Below are positions 42,635-50,970 of a stretch of DNA of 64,000 nt, in pieces; the first letter of the stretch is position 1, and every line of letters begins with the position of its first letter. The notes under the pieces were generated by a model. That model worked only from the letters and a program-made list of their open reading frames with translations, had not been told where the DNA came from and searched no databases. Source of the DNA: Oscillospiraceae bacterium (lineage in GTDB: Bacteria > Bacillota > Clostridia > Oscillospirales > QAMX01); contig SVLQ01000010.1 in assembly GCA_015067825.1 (NCBI GenBank), positions 42,254 to 106,253 on the forward strand. The letters are read 5' to 3'. A program made the translations under genes and the position numbers.

Positions 42635-44239
42635 ATGCGAACGAAAAAACTGCCCGCGATCCTGCTGGCACTCTGCTGCCTGTTGGGTGCCTGCTCGGTG
42701 CAAAAATCAGAAAACACCCCGGAACTGCCGGAGGGCACGGTCGTGATCGATTTGTCCGGCAACGGCGTTACGGTCGACGGGAAAACTGCCGACGGAAATA
42801 CGGATGCGGCGGTCTACGTCGCCAACGATATCGTCTACTACGAAGCCGGCCACGATTTCACCTACGGTGAGGGCACGGAGTCCGACGCCCACAGCGCTGA
42901 AGAAGCCGCCGCCCATACGGTGGTACATATCACGAAGCCCGGCATCTATAGCCTGAGCGGAACGCTCCCGGCGGGGCAGATCGCGGTCGATCTCGGCGAC
43001 GACGCCGAAGAAGATCCGCAGGCCGTAGTCACGCTGATCCTAAACGGCGTGGATATCACCTGCACGGTCGCGCCGGCGGTGATCTTTTATAACGTCTACG
43101 AATGCGGTTCGGCCGATGCCGAAACCGCCGATAAAACGGTCGACACCTCGGCGGCGGGCGCAAACGTCGTCATCGCCGACGGCACGGTCAACCAAATCAA
43201 GGGCGCGTACGTCGCGCGCATCTATAAGCCCGATACGCTGGAACTGAGCGAAGACGGCACGGAAGTGCTCGATGCCAAAAAGCTCCACAAATACGACGCC
43301 GCCTTCTACTCCAAAATGTCGATGAACGTCACCGGCGGAGAGGCCGGAACGGGCAAGCTGCTGATCGATGCGGCTAACGAGGGGTTAGACAGCGAGCTCC
43401 ACCTGACGATCAACGGCGGCCAAATCGAGATCGAATCCGGCAACGACGGCATCAATACGAACGAAGACGGTGTCTCCGTCACGACGATCAACGGCGGCTC
43501 GGTAAAGATCCGTGTGACCGGCGCGACCGGTGAGGGCGACGGCATCGACTCCAACGGTTGGCTCGTCATCAACGGCGGCACGGTCGTTGCGGAGGCGTGT
43601 GCCACCAGCGGTGACGCGGGCATCGACTCGGATATGGGCATCCATATCAACGGCGGCACGGTCATCGCCACCGGCCATATGCTCGACCGGATCGAAGCCG
43701 GCGGCCAGAACCACGCCGTGTTCAACTTCGCCGCCGAGCAGAAAGGCGATTCGGTCGTCAGCCTCAAAACGGCCGACGGCGAGGCGGTTTTTGATATCGC
43801 GCCGCAAAACGCCTGCTCGATCCTCGTCTTCAGTTCGCCGGCGCTGCAGGCCGGAACGTATACGCTCTGGAGCGGTGAAACGCAGCTTGCCGGCATCAGC
43901 GGCAGCATGGGCGGCTTCGGCGGCAAGGGCGACGGAATGCGCCCGGACGGCAATTTCGGCGGCGAGCCCCCCGAAGGCGCGACGCCGCCGGAGGGCTTCG
44001 ACCGCGGCGAACGCCCCGAAGGCGAGATCCCCGAAGGCATGACTCCTCCCGATGGTTTTGGCCGTGGCGAACGTCCCGAAGGTGAGATGCCCGAAGGCCT
44101 GACGCCGCCGGATGGAAACTTTGGCGTGGGCGGCGGCATGCGCCCGGGTAGCTTTGGCGAGATGAGCGGCGAGCTTTCGACCGAATTTGTCATCGTCGAC
44201 GGCAGCAACCAGTTCTATCAGATCGCTGCAGCGCAGTAA
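42635..44239 (+). CDS. Carbohydrate-binding-domain lipoprotein (DUF4353-like)
   Basis: 534 residues. Lipobox LLGACS after a short signal peptide. The body has a regular beta-helix-like pattern of INGG repeats (LTINGGQIEIESGNDGINT, TTINGGSVKIRVTG, LVINGGTVVAEA, IHINGGTVIATG), as in Cthe_2159-type polygalacturonate-binding proteins. The C-terminal region has repeats of GERPEGEIPEGMTPPDGF, low in hydrophobics. GAAGGAG sets ATG 42635. It probably binds acidic polysaccharides or calcium on the cell surface; lyase activity has been suggested for relatives. Confidence 0.85.
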   Translation: MRTKKLPAILLALCCLLGACSVQKSENTPELPEGTVVIDLSGNGVTVDGKTADGNTDAAVYVANDIVYYEAGHDFTYGEGTESDAHSAEEAAAHTVVHITKPGIYSLSGTLPAGQIAVDLGDDAEEDPQAVVTLILNGVDITCTVAPAVIFYNVYECGSADAETADKTVDTSAAGANVVIADGTVNQIKGAYVARIYKPDTLELSEDGTEVLDAKKLHKYDAAFYSKMSMNVTGGEAGTGKLLIDAANEGLDSELHLTINGGQIEIESGNDGINTNEDGVSVTTINGGSVKIRVTGATGEGDGIDSNGWLVINGGTVVAEACATSGDAGIDSDMGIHINGGTVIATGHMLDRIEAGGQNHAVFNFAAEQKGDSVVSLKTADGEAVFDIAPQNACSILVFSSPALQAGTYTLWSGETQLAGISGSMGGFGGKGDGMRPDGNFGGEPPEGATPPEGFDRGERPEGEIPEGMTPPDGFGRGERPEGEMPEGLTPPDGNFGVGGGMRPGSFGEMSGELSTEFVIVDGSNQFYQIAAAQ

Positions 44240-44251
44240 TTCTGAGAAAAT

Positions 44252-44292
44252 GAACCCCTGATGCCAAATTCGGCATCAGGGGTTCGCTTTTT
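44252..44292 (+). terminator. Terminator of the carbohydrate-binding lipoprotein gene
   Basis: Perfect 14-bp stem (44252-44265 with 44272-44285) and a T-rich tail; it overlaps the 3' end of the convergent gene by two bases. Confidence 0.88.
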
Positions 44293-46093
44293 ATGCGTCG
44301 GCTTTCCGCAGGGCAAAGAGCGCGGTTTCGTTTGCTTCGAGCGTAAATTCAATCCGATCGGCCGTCTGTGTGTCGATTTCCGCGCCGAACACGGGCGTGA
44401 CCTCGCAGCGTTCCGGCAGCGCCAGCGATTTGACACCGCCGACGGCGGAATGGAGCCCGAGATAACCGTGGCCGAGGTAGCAGACGTCGCCTTCTGCGGT
44501 GTAGAGATGCACGCCGTTTTCGCGGTAAAAGGCGCGGAGCTCGGCCGATGAGAGCGCATCGTGCGTTGGAGTGGCCGCAAGATACGGGATCCCCAGCGTT
44601 TCGCACAGCGCCATCGCCCGCTCGCCCGCCGGCGAAGCGACCGGGAAGGGAAACACCGCCGCTTGGTAGCGCGGCAAAACCGCTTCGGCGTCCTCGACCA
44701 TGCAGGTATCGAACGGTACGCCCGTCTTGCCCATTGCGGTGCGCGTTTCGGTAATCGCGCCGAGATGCGGTGACCCGTTGAAGAGATAGGCGTAGGCCTG
44801 TTCGTCGGCGAAGAAGACGACTTCGGGGCGCGGCGTATCCGTCGGAGTAGCGGCCGCATCGCAGATTTTTTTCATCGCCGCCAGTTCTGCCATCAGAAGC
44901 GGATCGTCGTACCATCCGCCCCACATATCAAACCACCAGATCGCCGATGCTTTGGTCAGTTGGTGGGCAAAACTCTTGCGTAGAGCCGCGCGCGAAAGCT
45001 CGGCCGTCGGCGGCCCGACCCAAACCGATGCGCCGCCATCCGTGCGGTAGATATCGTCGGGGTATTCGCCGGGGCGCACGTCCTGGATCGCCCGGGTCAG
45101 ATAGGTGCGGATATCGCACTCGATGAAGCTGAGCTTGCCGTGGAGCCGCACGGAATCGACGGCGATCATATCGGCCCAGTCGATGCCGAAGGCACGGTTT
45201 TGGGCATAGGCGTTGGGAGAGGAAAAGAAATCGAGCGCGGGCGAATCGATCAAGCGGCGCAGCGCGTGCGAGCCGAAGAGCACCATACCGTTGGATTCGA
45301 AGGCATAGCCGTAGAACGTGCCGACGATCTGCTTGCCGCCAGTCTCGGTTTTGATCGTTTGAGCAAAGTGCTCGATCGTTTCGGCCACGCCGAGATTGGC
45401 AAACAAGGCGTAGCGCACGGCATTTTCCGCGGTATTGCAGCTCTCACCGCGCCATGCAAATGCTTCGGCCGGCGGAACTTCGGCGCCCGTCTCGCCGTAC
45501 GTCGCCTTGACCCAGCGGCGATAGGGTTCGGCAGCCGCGGCAAGCCCGCCGTTGTTGTCCGGGTGGAACCACTCCTGCGTTTGGCCGCCGCAGATCTGCC
45601 AGCCGCCGATGCGGTCGGCGTAGTCGGCCGCGCGGATATGGCGCACGGTTTCGGTCAGCAGCTTGGCGCCATCGCGGCGAAACGCCTCGGAAAAGAGCGC
45701 TTCACGCATGCCGCCTTTTTTTGTCATCGTACACTCGGCGGGATGCGCATCCGTCCACCACCGCGGCATGCTGATATAGATGCGCGGGAAAATGACCGCA
45801 TCCGGGCATGCGCGCAGAATTTTGCGCACGGCGTCCTCGAATTCGCTGTAATCGGGCTTGGTCGGATCGTCGAACACGCCGACGCGGAACGGCGAAAAGC
45901 CGGTATAGCCGCTGTTGATCGGCAGAGTCGTGAACGCCATGTTGACAAAAAAGATGCGGTAGCCCGCCGCCAAAAAATCGGCGTAGGCGCTGCGCTCTTC
46001 AAAATAGGTGGTGTAGGCCATGGCGGCGGTCTCGCGGCCGTCGATCAGAAGCCGCGGAAACCCGCTCCCGGGGCAGATCGCACTCGTCAGCAT
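44291..46093 (-). CDS. GH42-like glycosidase-fold protein
   Basis: 600 residues. An apparent (beta/alpha)8 barrel (YISMPRWWTDAHPAE, WQICGGQTQEWFHPDNN with possible acid/base Glu, GKLSFIECDIRTYL with possible nucleophile Glu, IWWFDMWGGWYDD), then an amidotransferase-like domain (PEVVFFADEQAYAYL, AAVFPFPVASPAGERAM) and a C-terminal beta domain. This layout is that of GH42 beta-galactosidases, though overall similarity is weak. No signal peptide. Its ATG overlaps the murQ stop by 7 bases, so it is coupled to the kinase-murQ operon and may release amino-sugar-containing units. Confidence 0.8.
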   Translation of the reverse strand: MLTSAICPGSGFPRLLIDGRETAAMAYTTYFEERSAYADFLAAGYRIFFVNMAFTTLPINSGYTGFSPFRVGVFDDPTKPDYSEFEDAVRKILRACPDAVIFPRIYISMPRWWTDAHPAECTMTKKGGMREALFSEAFRRDGAKLLTETVRHIRAADYADRIGGWQICGGQTQEWFHPDNNGGLAAAAEPYRRWVKATYGETGAEVPPAEAFAWRGESCNTAENAVRYALFANLGVAETIEHFAQTIKTETGGKQIVGTFYGYAFESNGMVLFGSHALRRLIDSPALDFFSSPNAYAQNRAFGIDWADMIAVDSVRLHGKLSFIECDIRTYLTRAIQDVRPGEYPDDIYRTDGGASVWVGPPTAELSRAALRKSFAHQLTKASAIWWFDMWGGWYDDPLLMAELAAMKKICDAAATPTDTPRPEVVFFADEQAYAYLFNGSPHLGAITETRTAMGKTGVPFDTCMVEDAEAVLPRYQAAVFPFPVASPAGERAMALCETLGIPYLAATPTHDALSSAELRAFYRENGVHLYTAEGDVCYLGHGYLGLHSAVGGVKSLALPERCEVTPVFGAEIDTQTADRIEFTLEANETALFALRKADA

Positions 46094-46917
46094 TTCCCGT
46101 CCTCCCCTCTTCCTGTTTCGACCGTTTGGCGGATGCTCCAGCCGTTTTTTGCAAGGCGCTCCTCCGCTTCGGCCTCGTCGCAGCTAAGGATCGCACAGAC
46201 GATGCCGACAACGCGGCGGCGGAGTTTTCGGTTAGAGGGGGCGAGGTTGATCATCATATTTTCGTAGACCTTGCCGGTTTTGACCATCGCACAGGTGCTC
46301 AGCGTATTGAGCACGATCTTCTGCGCCGTACCCGCCTTCAGGCGCGTCGAGCCCGTGAGGATCTCGGCGCCCGTATCGGTAAAGATCGGGATATCGGCGG
46401 CATTTAAAACAGGCGTGTCGGGATTGCTCGCAAGCCCGACCGTCACGCAGCCGCGCCGACGTGCTTCCTCCAGTGCACCGACCACAAATGCGGCGCCGCC
46501 CGCCGCCGAAATGCCGACGACCACGTCGCCGTTGGCCGCATCGGCTTCGCAAATTGCCGCAACGCCCATCTCGAGGCTGTCCTCCGCGTTTTCACCGGCG
46601 CGGAACATCCGCTCTTTTCCGCCGGCAATGATCCCCGAGACCTGCTCCGGGGAAACACCGAACGTCGGCGGACACTCGGTGGCATCCAAAACACCGAGCC
46701 GGCCCGACGTACCCGCGCCGACATAGAGCAGACGATGGCCGTTTGCAAGCGCCAGCGCGATCACATCGATCGCCGCGGAGATCGTGCTCACCGCGTTTTC
46801 GGCGGCGCGGACGGCATCGTAGTTGGCAGAGATCACCAGCCGCGCCATTTCTTCGGTACTCATACGGTCAAGATGCGTGCTGGCGGGATTTCGCTGTTCG
46901 GTTTTGAGTTGTTTCAT
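46087..46917 (-). CDS. murQ: N-acetylmuramic acid 6-phosphate etherase
   Basis: 276 residues. MurQ cleaves the lactyl ether of MurNAc-6-phosphate to give GlcNAc-6-phosphate and lactate, a step in peptidoglycan recycling. SIS-domain motifs: YVGAGTSGRLGVLDATECPPTFG region (Ser/Thr sugar-phosphate binding), GIIAGGKERMF, ISAAGGAAFV, STRLKAGTAQKIVLN. TEQRNPASTHLD opens the protein as in other MurQ. ATG 46917 overlaps the stop of the HTH-kinase gene (ATGA). Slightly shorter than E. coli MurQ (298) but complete. Confidence 0.96.
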   Translation of the reverse strand: MKQLKTEQRNPASTHLDRMSTEEMARLVISANYDAVRAAENAVSTISAAIDVIALALANGHRLLYVGAGTSGRLGVLDATECPPTFGVSPEQVSGIIAGGKERMFRAGENAEDSLEMGVAAICEADAANGDVVVGISAAGGAAFVVGALEEARRRGCVTVGLASNPDTPVLNAADIPIFTDTGAEILTGSTRLKAGTAQKIVLNTLSTCAMVKTGKVYENMMINLAPSNRKLRRRVVGIVCAILSCDEAEAEERLAKNGWSIRQTVETGRGEDGKC

Positions 46918-48056
46918 GCCGTTTCGCCTCCGTAAGTATTCCAAAAAGTTTCGCCAAACGTCTCCGCGATCGCCTTCCCCGCCAGTCGCACGCTTTGGCG
47001 GCACGCGCCGAATACCGGCGGATACGGGCTGACAGTCACCTTTACGTCGGTATATTGCCCGATCAGCGGCAGATAGACGTCGGCACAGTGGGAAAACAAG
47101 CCGCCGCCGGCGATCGCCTTTTTGCGTACGCCGCAGAGCCGCACGCCGTCGGAAAGGAGTTCGCCGATGCGGGCCGCACTTTTTTCGAGGATCGCACGCG
47201 CCGTTTTGTCGCCGCTGCGGAAGGCCTCAAACACCAGCGGCGCAAGTGCGGCGATGAACGGCTTGCCGCCGTCGTAAAGTTTGGGGATCACGGAAAAGAG
47301 ATCGTCGGTCTCCAGCCGGCGGTAAAGGAGCTCGCCGAGGCTGCCGCACGGCTCCCGCCGATCTTCTGCCGAAAGCACTGCCGCAACGGCGTCGCGCCCG
47401 ATGTCGTAGGAGCTGCCGGCCGAATCGAACAGGTATCCCCAGCCGCCGAGCCGCACGCTCGTTTCGCCTTGGCGGACGAACACGACCGAACCCGTACCGC
47501 AAACGACGGCAAGATCCGCCTCGTCATCCATCCCGAAGAGATTGGCCGAATCCGTCCGCACCTGCAGGCGGAGCGAGGGATACTTCTCGCGCAGCAGCTC
47601 GGCCATTTGCCCGCTGCGGTTGCCGGCGGAAATGCCCGCAAGACCGCAAAACGCGCTCACGACCCCCGGACAGCGCACCAAAGCATCACGGATCCCCTCG
47701 GAAACGACCGCGAACGCGGCCTCAAACCCGATATCGTTGGGATTGCTCGTCCCGCGGACAAAGCGGTCGCGGACACGGCCGTCGACAGACGCGACCACAA
47801 ATTCCGTTTTGGTGCCGCCGCCGTCTACGCCCAGACAAAGCGGTTCATCGCCAGTGCGAAGCAGCTCGTCGACCAAAACGCCGAACTGCGCGGCAATGCG
47901 AATCAAGGTTTCCAGTTCCGGCGGGGCAATCCCGCGTTCCCAGTTCGAGACCGCCTGAAAACTCACGCCCAGCATTTCGGCAAAGGCGGTTTGGGTCAGA
48001 CCGCGTTTCCGCCGCAGTTCCCGGATCCTCCCGCCCAGTATCTTCAAGTCCAGCAT
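46914..48056 (-). CDS. HTH-sugar kinase fusion (XRE domain plus BadF/BcrAD-type GlcNAc/MurNAc kinase)
   Basis: 380 residues. Residues 1-60 form an XRE-type helix-turn-helix (GLTQTAFAEMLGVSFQAVSNWERG). Residues about 72-380 form an ASKHA kinase of the N-acetylglucosamine kinase/BadF type: CLGVDGGGTKTEFVV (phosphate-binding loop), CGLAGISAG, VVCGTGSVVFV, GGWGYLFDSAGSSYDIGRDAV and IAGGGLF. MurQ needs MurNAc-6-phosphate, so the kinase is predicted to phosphorylate MurNAc or GlcNAc. The fusion would let the kinase sense its own sugar and control the operon. TGGAGGGA precedes the ATG. An inverted repeat overlaps its promoter. Confidence 0.9.
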   Translation of the reverse strand: MLDLKILGGRIRELRRKRGLTQTAFAEMLGVSFQAVSNWERGIAPPELETLIRIAAQFGVLVDELLRTGDEPLCLGVDGGGTKTEFVVASVDGRVRDRFVRGTSNPNDIGFEAAFAVVSEGIRDALVRCPGVVSAFCGLAGISAGNRSGQMAELLREKYPSLRLQVRTDSANLFGMDDEADLAVVCGTGSVVFVRQGETSVRLGGWGYLFDSAGSSYDIGRDAVAAVLSAEDRREPCGSLGELLYRRLETDDLFSVIPKLYDGGKPFIAALAPLVFEAFRSGDKTARAILEKSAARIGELLSDGVRLCGVRKKAIAGGGLFSHCADVYLPLIGQYTDVKVTVSPYPPVFGACRQSVRLAGKAIAETFGETFWNTYGGETA

Positions 48057-48088
48057 CGCTGTCCCTCCAATCGTTTGTCAGCACCTTG

Positions 48089-48137
48089 ATTATAACCATT
48101 ATAAATAGAAAAATCAAGCAACAAGTGCTTGATTTTT
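48089..48137 (-). promoter_or_regulatory. Promoter with overlapping inverted repeat before the HTH-kinase operon
   Basis: On the minus strand TTGATT (48112-48117), 17-base spacer, TATAAT (48089-48094). A perfect 12-bp inverted repeat with a 5-base centre (48109-48120 and 48126-48137) covers the -35, as expected for an operator of the XRE domain encoded downstream. The same repeat followed by T-rich sequence could also terminate transcription of the FliB-like gene; both uses are possible. Confidence 0.65.
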
Positions 48138-48167
48138 CCGGATGATTCTATTATTGTTTGAATTTTA

Positions 48168-49349
48168 TCAAAGCGCAATCAGATCGCAGATCTCCTGCGG
48201 CGAAGCGCAGCCCAAACGTTTGAGCAGGCGCGAAGCGTAGCGGTCGAACGCGGTGTGGTCGACCAGACGGAACGCGGCGGCCATACCGTCGATCAGCCCA
48301 TCGGCATCCTTGCGGTCGGCCATATCACCAAGGGCGAGGAAGCGCAGGATCGCGTAGACCGCGCACAGCGCGACGAATTCCTCGTGCATGCTCTCCGGGC
48401 GATCCTGGAACGGAAACTGCGCAAAAAACATATGGTTGACGAGCATATGTTCGAAAAAGGTCTCCCATTGCGGAAACACCGCCGAAAAATGCGCGTTTGC
48501 CGCCTCATAGCGGGCGATATCGCCGCCCTTGCCGCCGTGGAAATAGGCAAGCGCCGCTTCGCCGCAATCGCGGATGCTTTGGCTGCCCTCGTCTAAAATT
48601 TCCATCATCTGCTCGATGATCTGCAAGCCAAATTGCAAATGCTCCGCGCCGACCTCCGGTTCCGCCAGCTTCGGGCAAAGCTCTGCCGGATCTTCGGCGA
48701 GAATTTGCTCGAGGAGGGCTTGATCCCGATTTTTGAGCGCGCAGTCCAGCCGGTCCATCAGCCCGCCAAGACAGATAAGACGCTGCGGCAGAGGCAGACG
48801 GCGATTTTGGACGATGGCGATCAAGTGCAGACGGATCTTCTGCGCGAGCCCCAGCGTTTCAAAAAACGATTGGCGCTGCGGCAGAGGCGGCAGCTGCATG
48901 GTCAGATCGCGTTCGACAAAGGTGATCGGTTCGGCCCGGTCGAAAAACAGCTCCAAAACGGCCTCGCAGCTATTGGCACACGAGCACTCGAAACGGCCGT
49001 CTTCTGCGCGCACACCGCGCGGATACAGGCGGCAAACATGCGGCAAAACGTCCTCGCCCAGCTCGGCGTGGAGCGCACAGCGGCCGTCGGGCAGCCGCAT
49101 GGGGCAGTTGCCGTCGTAGCGCGGTTCAAAGCGGGCGTACGCCTCTTTCGTCGGGTTGTCGACGACGTGTATGCCGCAGTCGAGCCGGGAGCGAAGCTCC
49201 GGGGCACAGTCGAGACCGAGCAAAGAAAAATAATCGGCCATCGAGACCGAGACCGGCCAGCCCTCGCAGCACGCCGCGCGGCAGGCTCCCATCTTGCAGG
49301 CAAATTGCGGAAAATAATCGGGGATCAAAAAGCGATGCGTTTCTTTCAT
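48168..49349 (-). CDS. FliB-family protein (lysine N-methylase-like, Cys-rich)
   Basis: 393 residues. The N-terminal Cys cluster of the FliB/YkgJ family is plain: FACKMGACRAACCEGWPVSVS, CPMRLPDGRCALH and HVCRLYPRGV, likely binding an iron-sulfur or zinc centre. The rest is helical. FliB methylates flagellin lysines in Salmonella, but no flagellar gene is present here, so the target is open. Strong promoter at 49469-49497, long leader and weak ribosome binding site. Confidence 0.88.
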   Translation of the reverse strand: MKETHRFLIPDYFPQFACKMGACRAACCEGWPVSVSMADYFSLLGLDCAPELRSRLDCGIHVVDNPTKEAYARFEPRYDGNCPMRLPDGRCALHAELGEDVLPHVCRLYPRGVRAEDGRFECSCANSCEAVLELFFDRAEPITFVERDLTMQLPPLPQRQSFFETLGLAQKIRLHLIAIVQNRRLPLPQRLICLGGLMDRLDCALKNRDQALLEQILAEDPAELCPKLAEPEVGAEHLQFGLQIIEQMMEILDEGSQSIRDCGEAALAYFHGGKGGDIARYEAANAHFSAVFPQWETFFEHMLVNHMFFAQFPFQDRPESMHEEFVALCAVYAILRFLALGDMADRKDADGLIDGMAAAFRLVDHTAFDRYASRLLKRLGCASPQEICDLIAL

Positions 49350-49468
49350 GAAATTGTCAGCGACCTTTTTTGCGCGTTGTGCGCAGATTTTCGCCGGGAT
49401 CTCCTCGGTCCTCCAAACTACCGTAGGTTCCGGAGCTTCCCGGCAAAGCCCCTCGAAAACAAGAATAT

Positions 49469-49497
49469 ATTATAATTTCTGCGCGGAGATTTGTCAA
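49469..49497 (-). promoter_or_regulatory. Promoter of the FliB-like gene
   Basis: On the minus strand: TTGACA (49492-49497), 17-base spacer, TATAAT (49469-49474); a near-perfect consensus. The leader to the ATG is about 110 bases and carries no recognised motif. Confidence 0.88.
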
Positions 49498-49556
49498 TTT
49501 TCATTTTACACAAAAAATTTATACATTTTGCGTCGTTCGTTTTTTTCAGATATATC

Positions 49557-49584
49557 TTGACAACGATCCGAACTCTGTTATAAT
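49557..49584 (+). promoter_or_regulatory. Promoter of the GH28-like gene
   Basis: TTGACA (49557-49562), 16-base spacer, TATAAT (49579-49584), 37 bases before the ATG at 49621. Confidence 0.85.
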
Positions 49585-49620
49585 AGTTTTTGCACAAAAA
49601 ACAAATTTCGGAGGGTTTTT

Positions 49621-50883
49621 ATGGTCAACGTCAACGATTATCTCCACGGTTCCGACAACGAAGCCTTTGAACAGGCGATCGCCGCACGTGGCCGCGACGG
49701 CATCGTGCTTGTTCCGCCGCGCGAAAATCCGGACGGCCGCACGCATTGGCTTCTCGACCGCGCGATCCTGCTGCCGGCCAACACCACCGTCATTCTGCAA
49801 AACGCCGCGCTCAAGCTCTCCGACCGCTGCCGCGACAACTTTTTCCGCTCGGCCAACTGCGGTATTGGCATCGAGTTCCCCGAGCGCATGGAAAATATCC
49901 ACATCCGCGGCGAGGGCTTCTGCCTGCTCGCCGGCGCGGATCACCCGCGCGCAAGCGGTGACGGCTCGAAGCTGCTGCACGTTCCCTGCCCGCATATGCC
50001 CGAGGACATCTGCCGCTATGCCGACTGGGTTCCCGAAGAGCGCCGCAGCCCCGACAAGCTCGATTTTTGGGATATCCACGACCACTCCTACGGCACCGAC
50101 GCCGGCAACCCCGGCCAGTCGCAGTACGGCGACTGGCGCGGAATCGGCATTCTGCTCGCCAACGTCGAAAACTTTTCGGTTTCCAACCTGCGGATCAAGG
50201 AATCGCACGGGTGGGGCATCTCGCTCGAGGCCTGCGCAAACGGCCGCGTGGAAAAGATCGACTTTGCCGCCACGATGTACAAAGAGATCGACGGTATGCG
50301 CATGAACATGGAAAACCAGGACGGCATCGACGTCCGCAACGGCTGCCACCATATCATCATTTCCGACATCACCGGCTATACCGGCGACGATGTGATCGCC
50401 CTGACCGCCATCGCAAATCCCAATTACCTGCCCGGCGGATCGATGCGGACAACGCACGTCATGCACAACGACTGGACTAAGCGCGAAAAAGACATCCACG
50501 ATATCATCATCCGAAACGTCATCGCCCACTCCTATCTCTGCTTCACCATCCGCCTGCTGCCGGCGCTGACGAAGATCTACAACGTCGTGATCGACGGCGT
50601 GATCGATACTGCGCCCGTCCCCGAAGCCACCGGCGGCACGCTTCTGCTCGGCGACGGCGGCGGTTACGGAGAAAACGAGCGCGACAGCATGCGCAACGTC
50701 ACCATTTCCAACGTCGTCTGCCACTCCAGCCGCGCCGTGATCGTTGACGGCTACCTGACCGACTCCGTGATCACAAACGTCGTCAACCGAAATCCGAAAT
50801 GCCCGGTTTTGTCGGTCGGCCGCCCCGACGGCCTCAAAAACGTGGCCACCGCCAACCTCGTCACCTGCGGAGAAAACGCATGA
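49621..50883 (+). CDS. GH28-like right-handed beta-helix protein
   Basis: 420 residues. The N-terminal half opens like pectin-degrading enzymes (GRDGIVLVPPREN, ILLPANTTVILQNAALKLS). It has helix turns such as NVENFSVSNLRIKESHGWGISLEAC, then QDGIDVRNGCHHIIISDITGYTGDDVIALTA, which matches the NxD/DD catalytic region of polygalacturonases. No signal peptide, so it would act on internalised oligosaccharides. Strong GGAGG before ATG. Transcribed alone and ended by a bidirectional terminator. Confidence 0.85.
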   Translation: MVNVNDYLHGSDNEAFEQAIAARGRDGIVLVPPRENPDGRTHWLLDRAILLPANTTVILQNAALKLSDRCRDNFFRSANCGIGIEFPERMENIHIRGEGFCLLAGADHPRASGDGSKLLHVPCPHMPEDICRYADWVPEERRSPDKLDFWDIHDHSYGTDAGNPGQSQYGDWRGIGILLANVENFSVSNLRIKESHGWGISLEACANGRVEKIDFAATMYKEIDGMRMNMENQDGIDVRNGCHHIIISDITGYTGDDVIALTAIANPNYLPGGSMRTTHVMHNDWTKREKDIHDIIIRNVIAHSYLCFTIRLLPALTKIYNVVIDGVIDTAPVPEATGGTLLLGDGGGYGENERDSMRNVTISNVVCHSSRAVIVDGYLTDSVITNVVNRNPKCPVLSVGRPDGLKNVATANLVTCGENA

Positions 50884-50920
50884 CCATCGATTTTTCAATT
50901 TCGTCATATCTTGGCATATA

Positions 50921-50958
50921 AAAAAACGGAACGGCGGAGTCAAGCCGTTCCGTTTTTT
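50921..50958. terminator. Bidirectional terminator between convergent genes
   Basis: Fifteen-base stem (50921-50935 with 50944-50958), 8-base loop, A and T runs on the ends. Serves the GH28-like gene and the ABC exporter operon. Confidence 0.92.
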
Positions 50959-50970
50959 GCGTGTTTTCCT

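Noticed and set aside
48109..48137. Reading the inverted repeat only as the terminator of the FliB-like gene
   Set aside because: It could terminate, but it also lies exactly over the -35 of an operon whose first product carries an HTH domain. It was therefore kept as a probable operator with the alternative stated.
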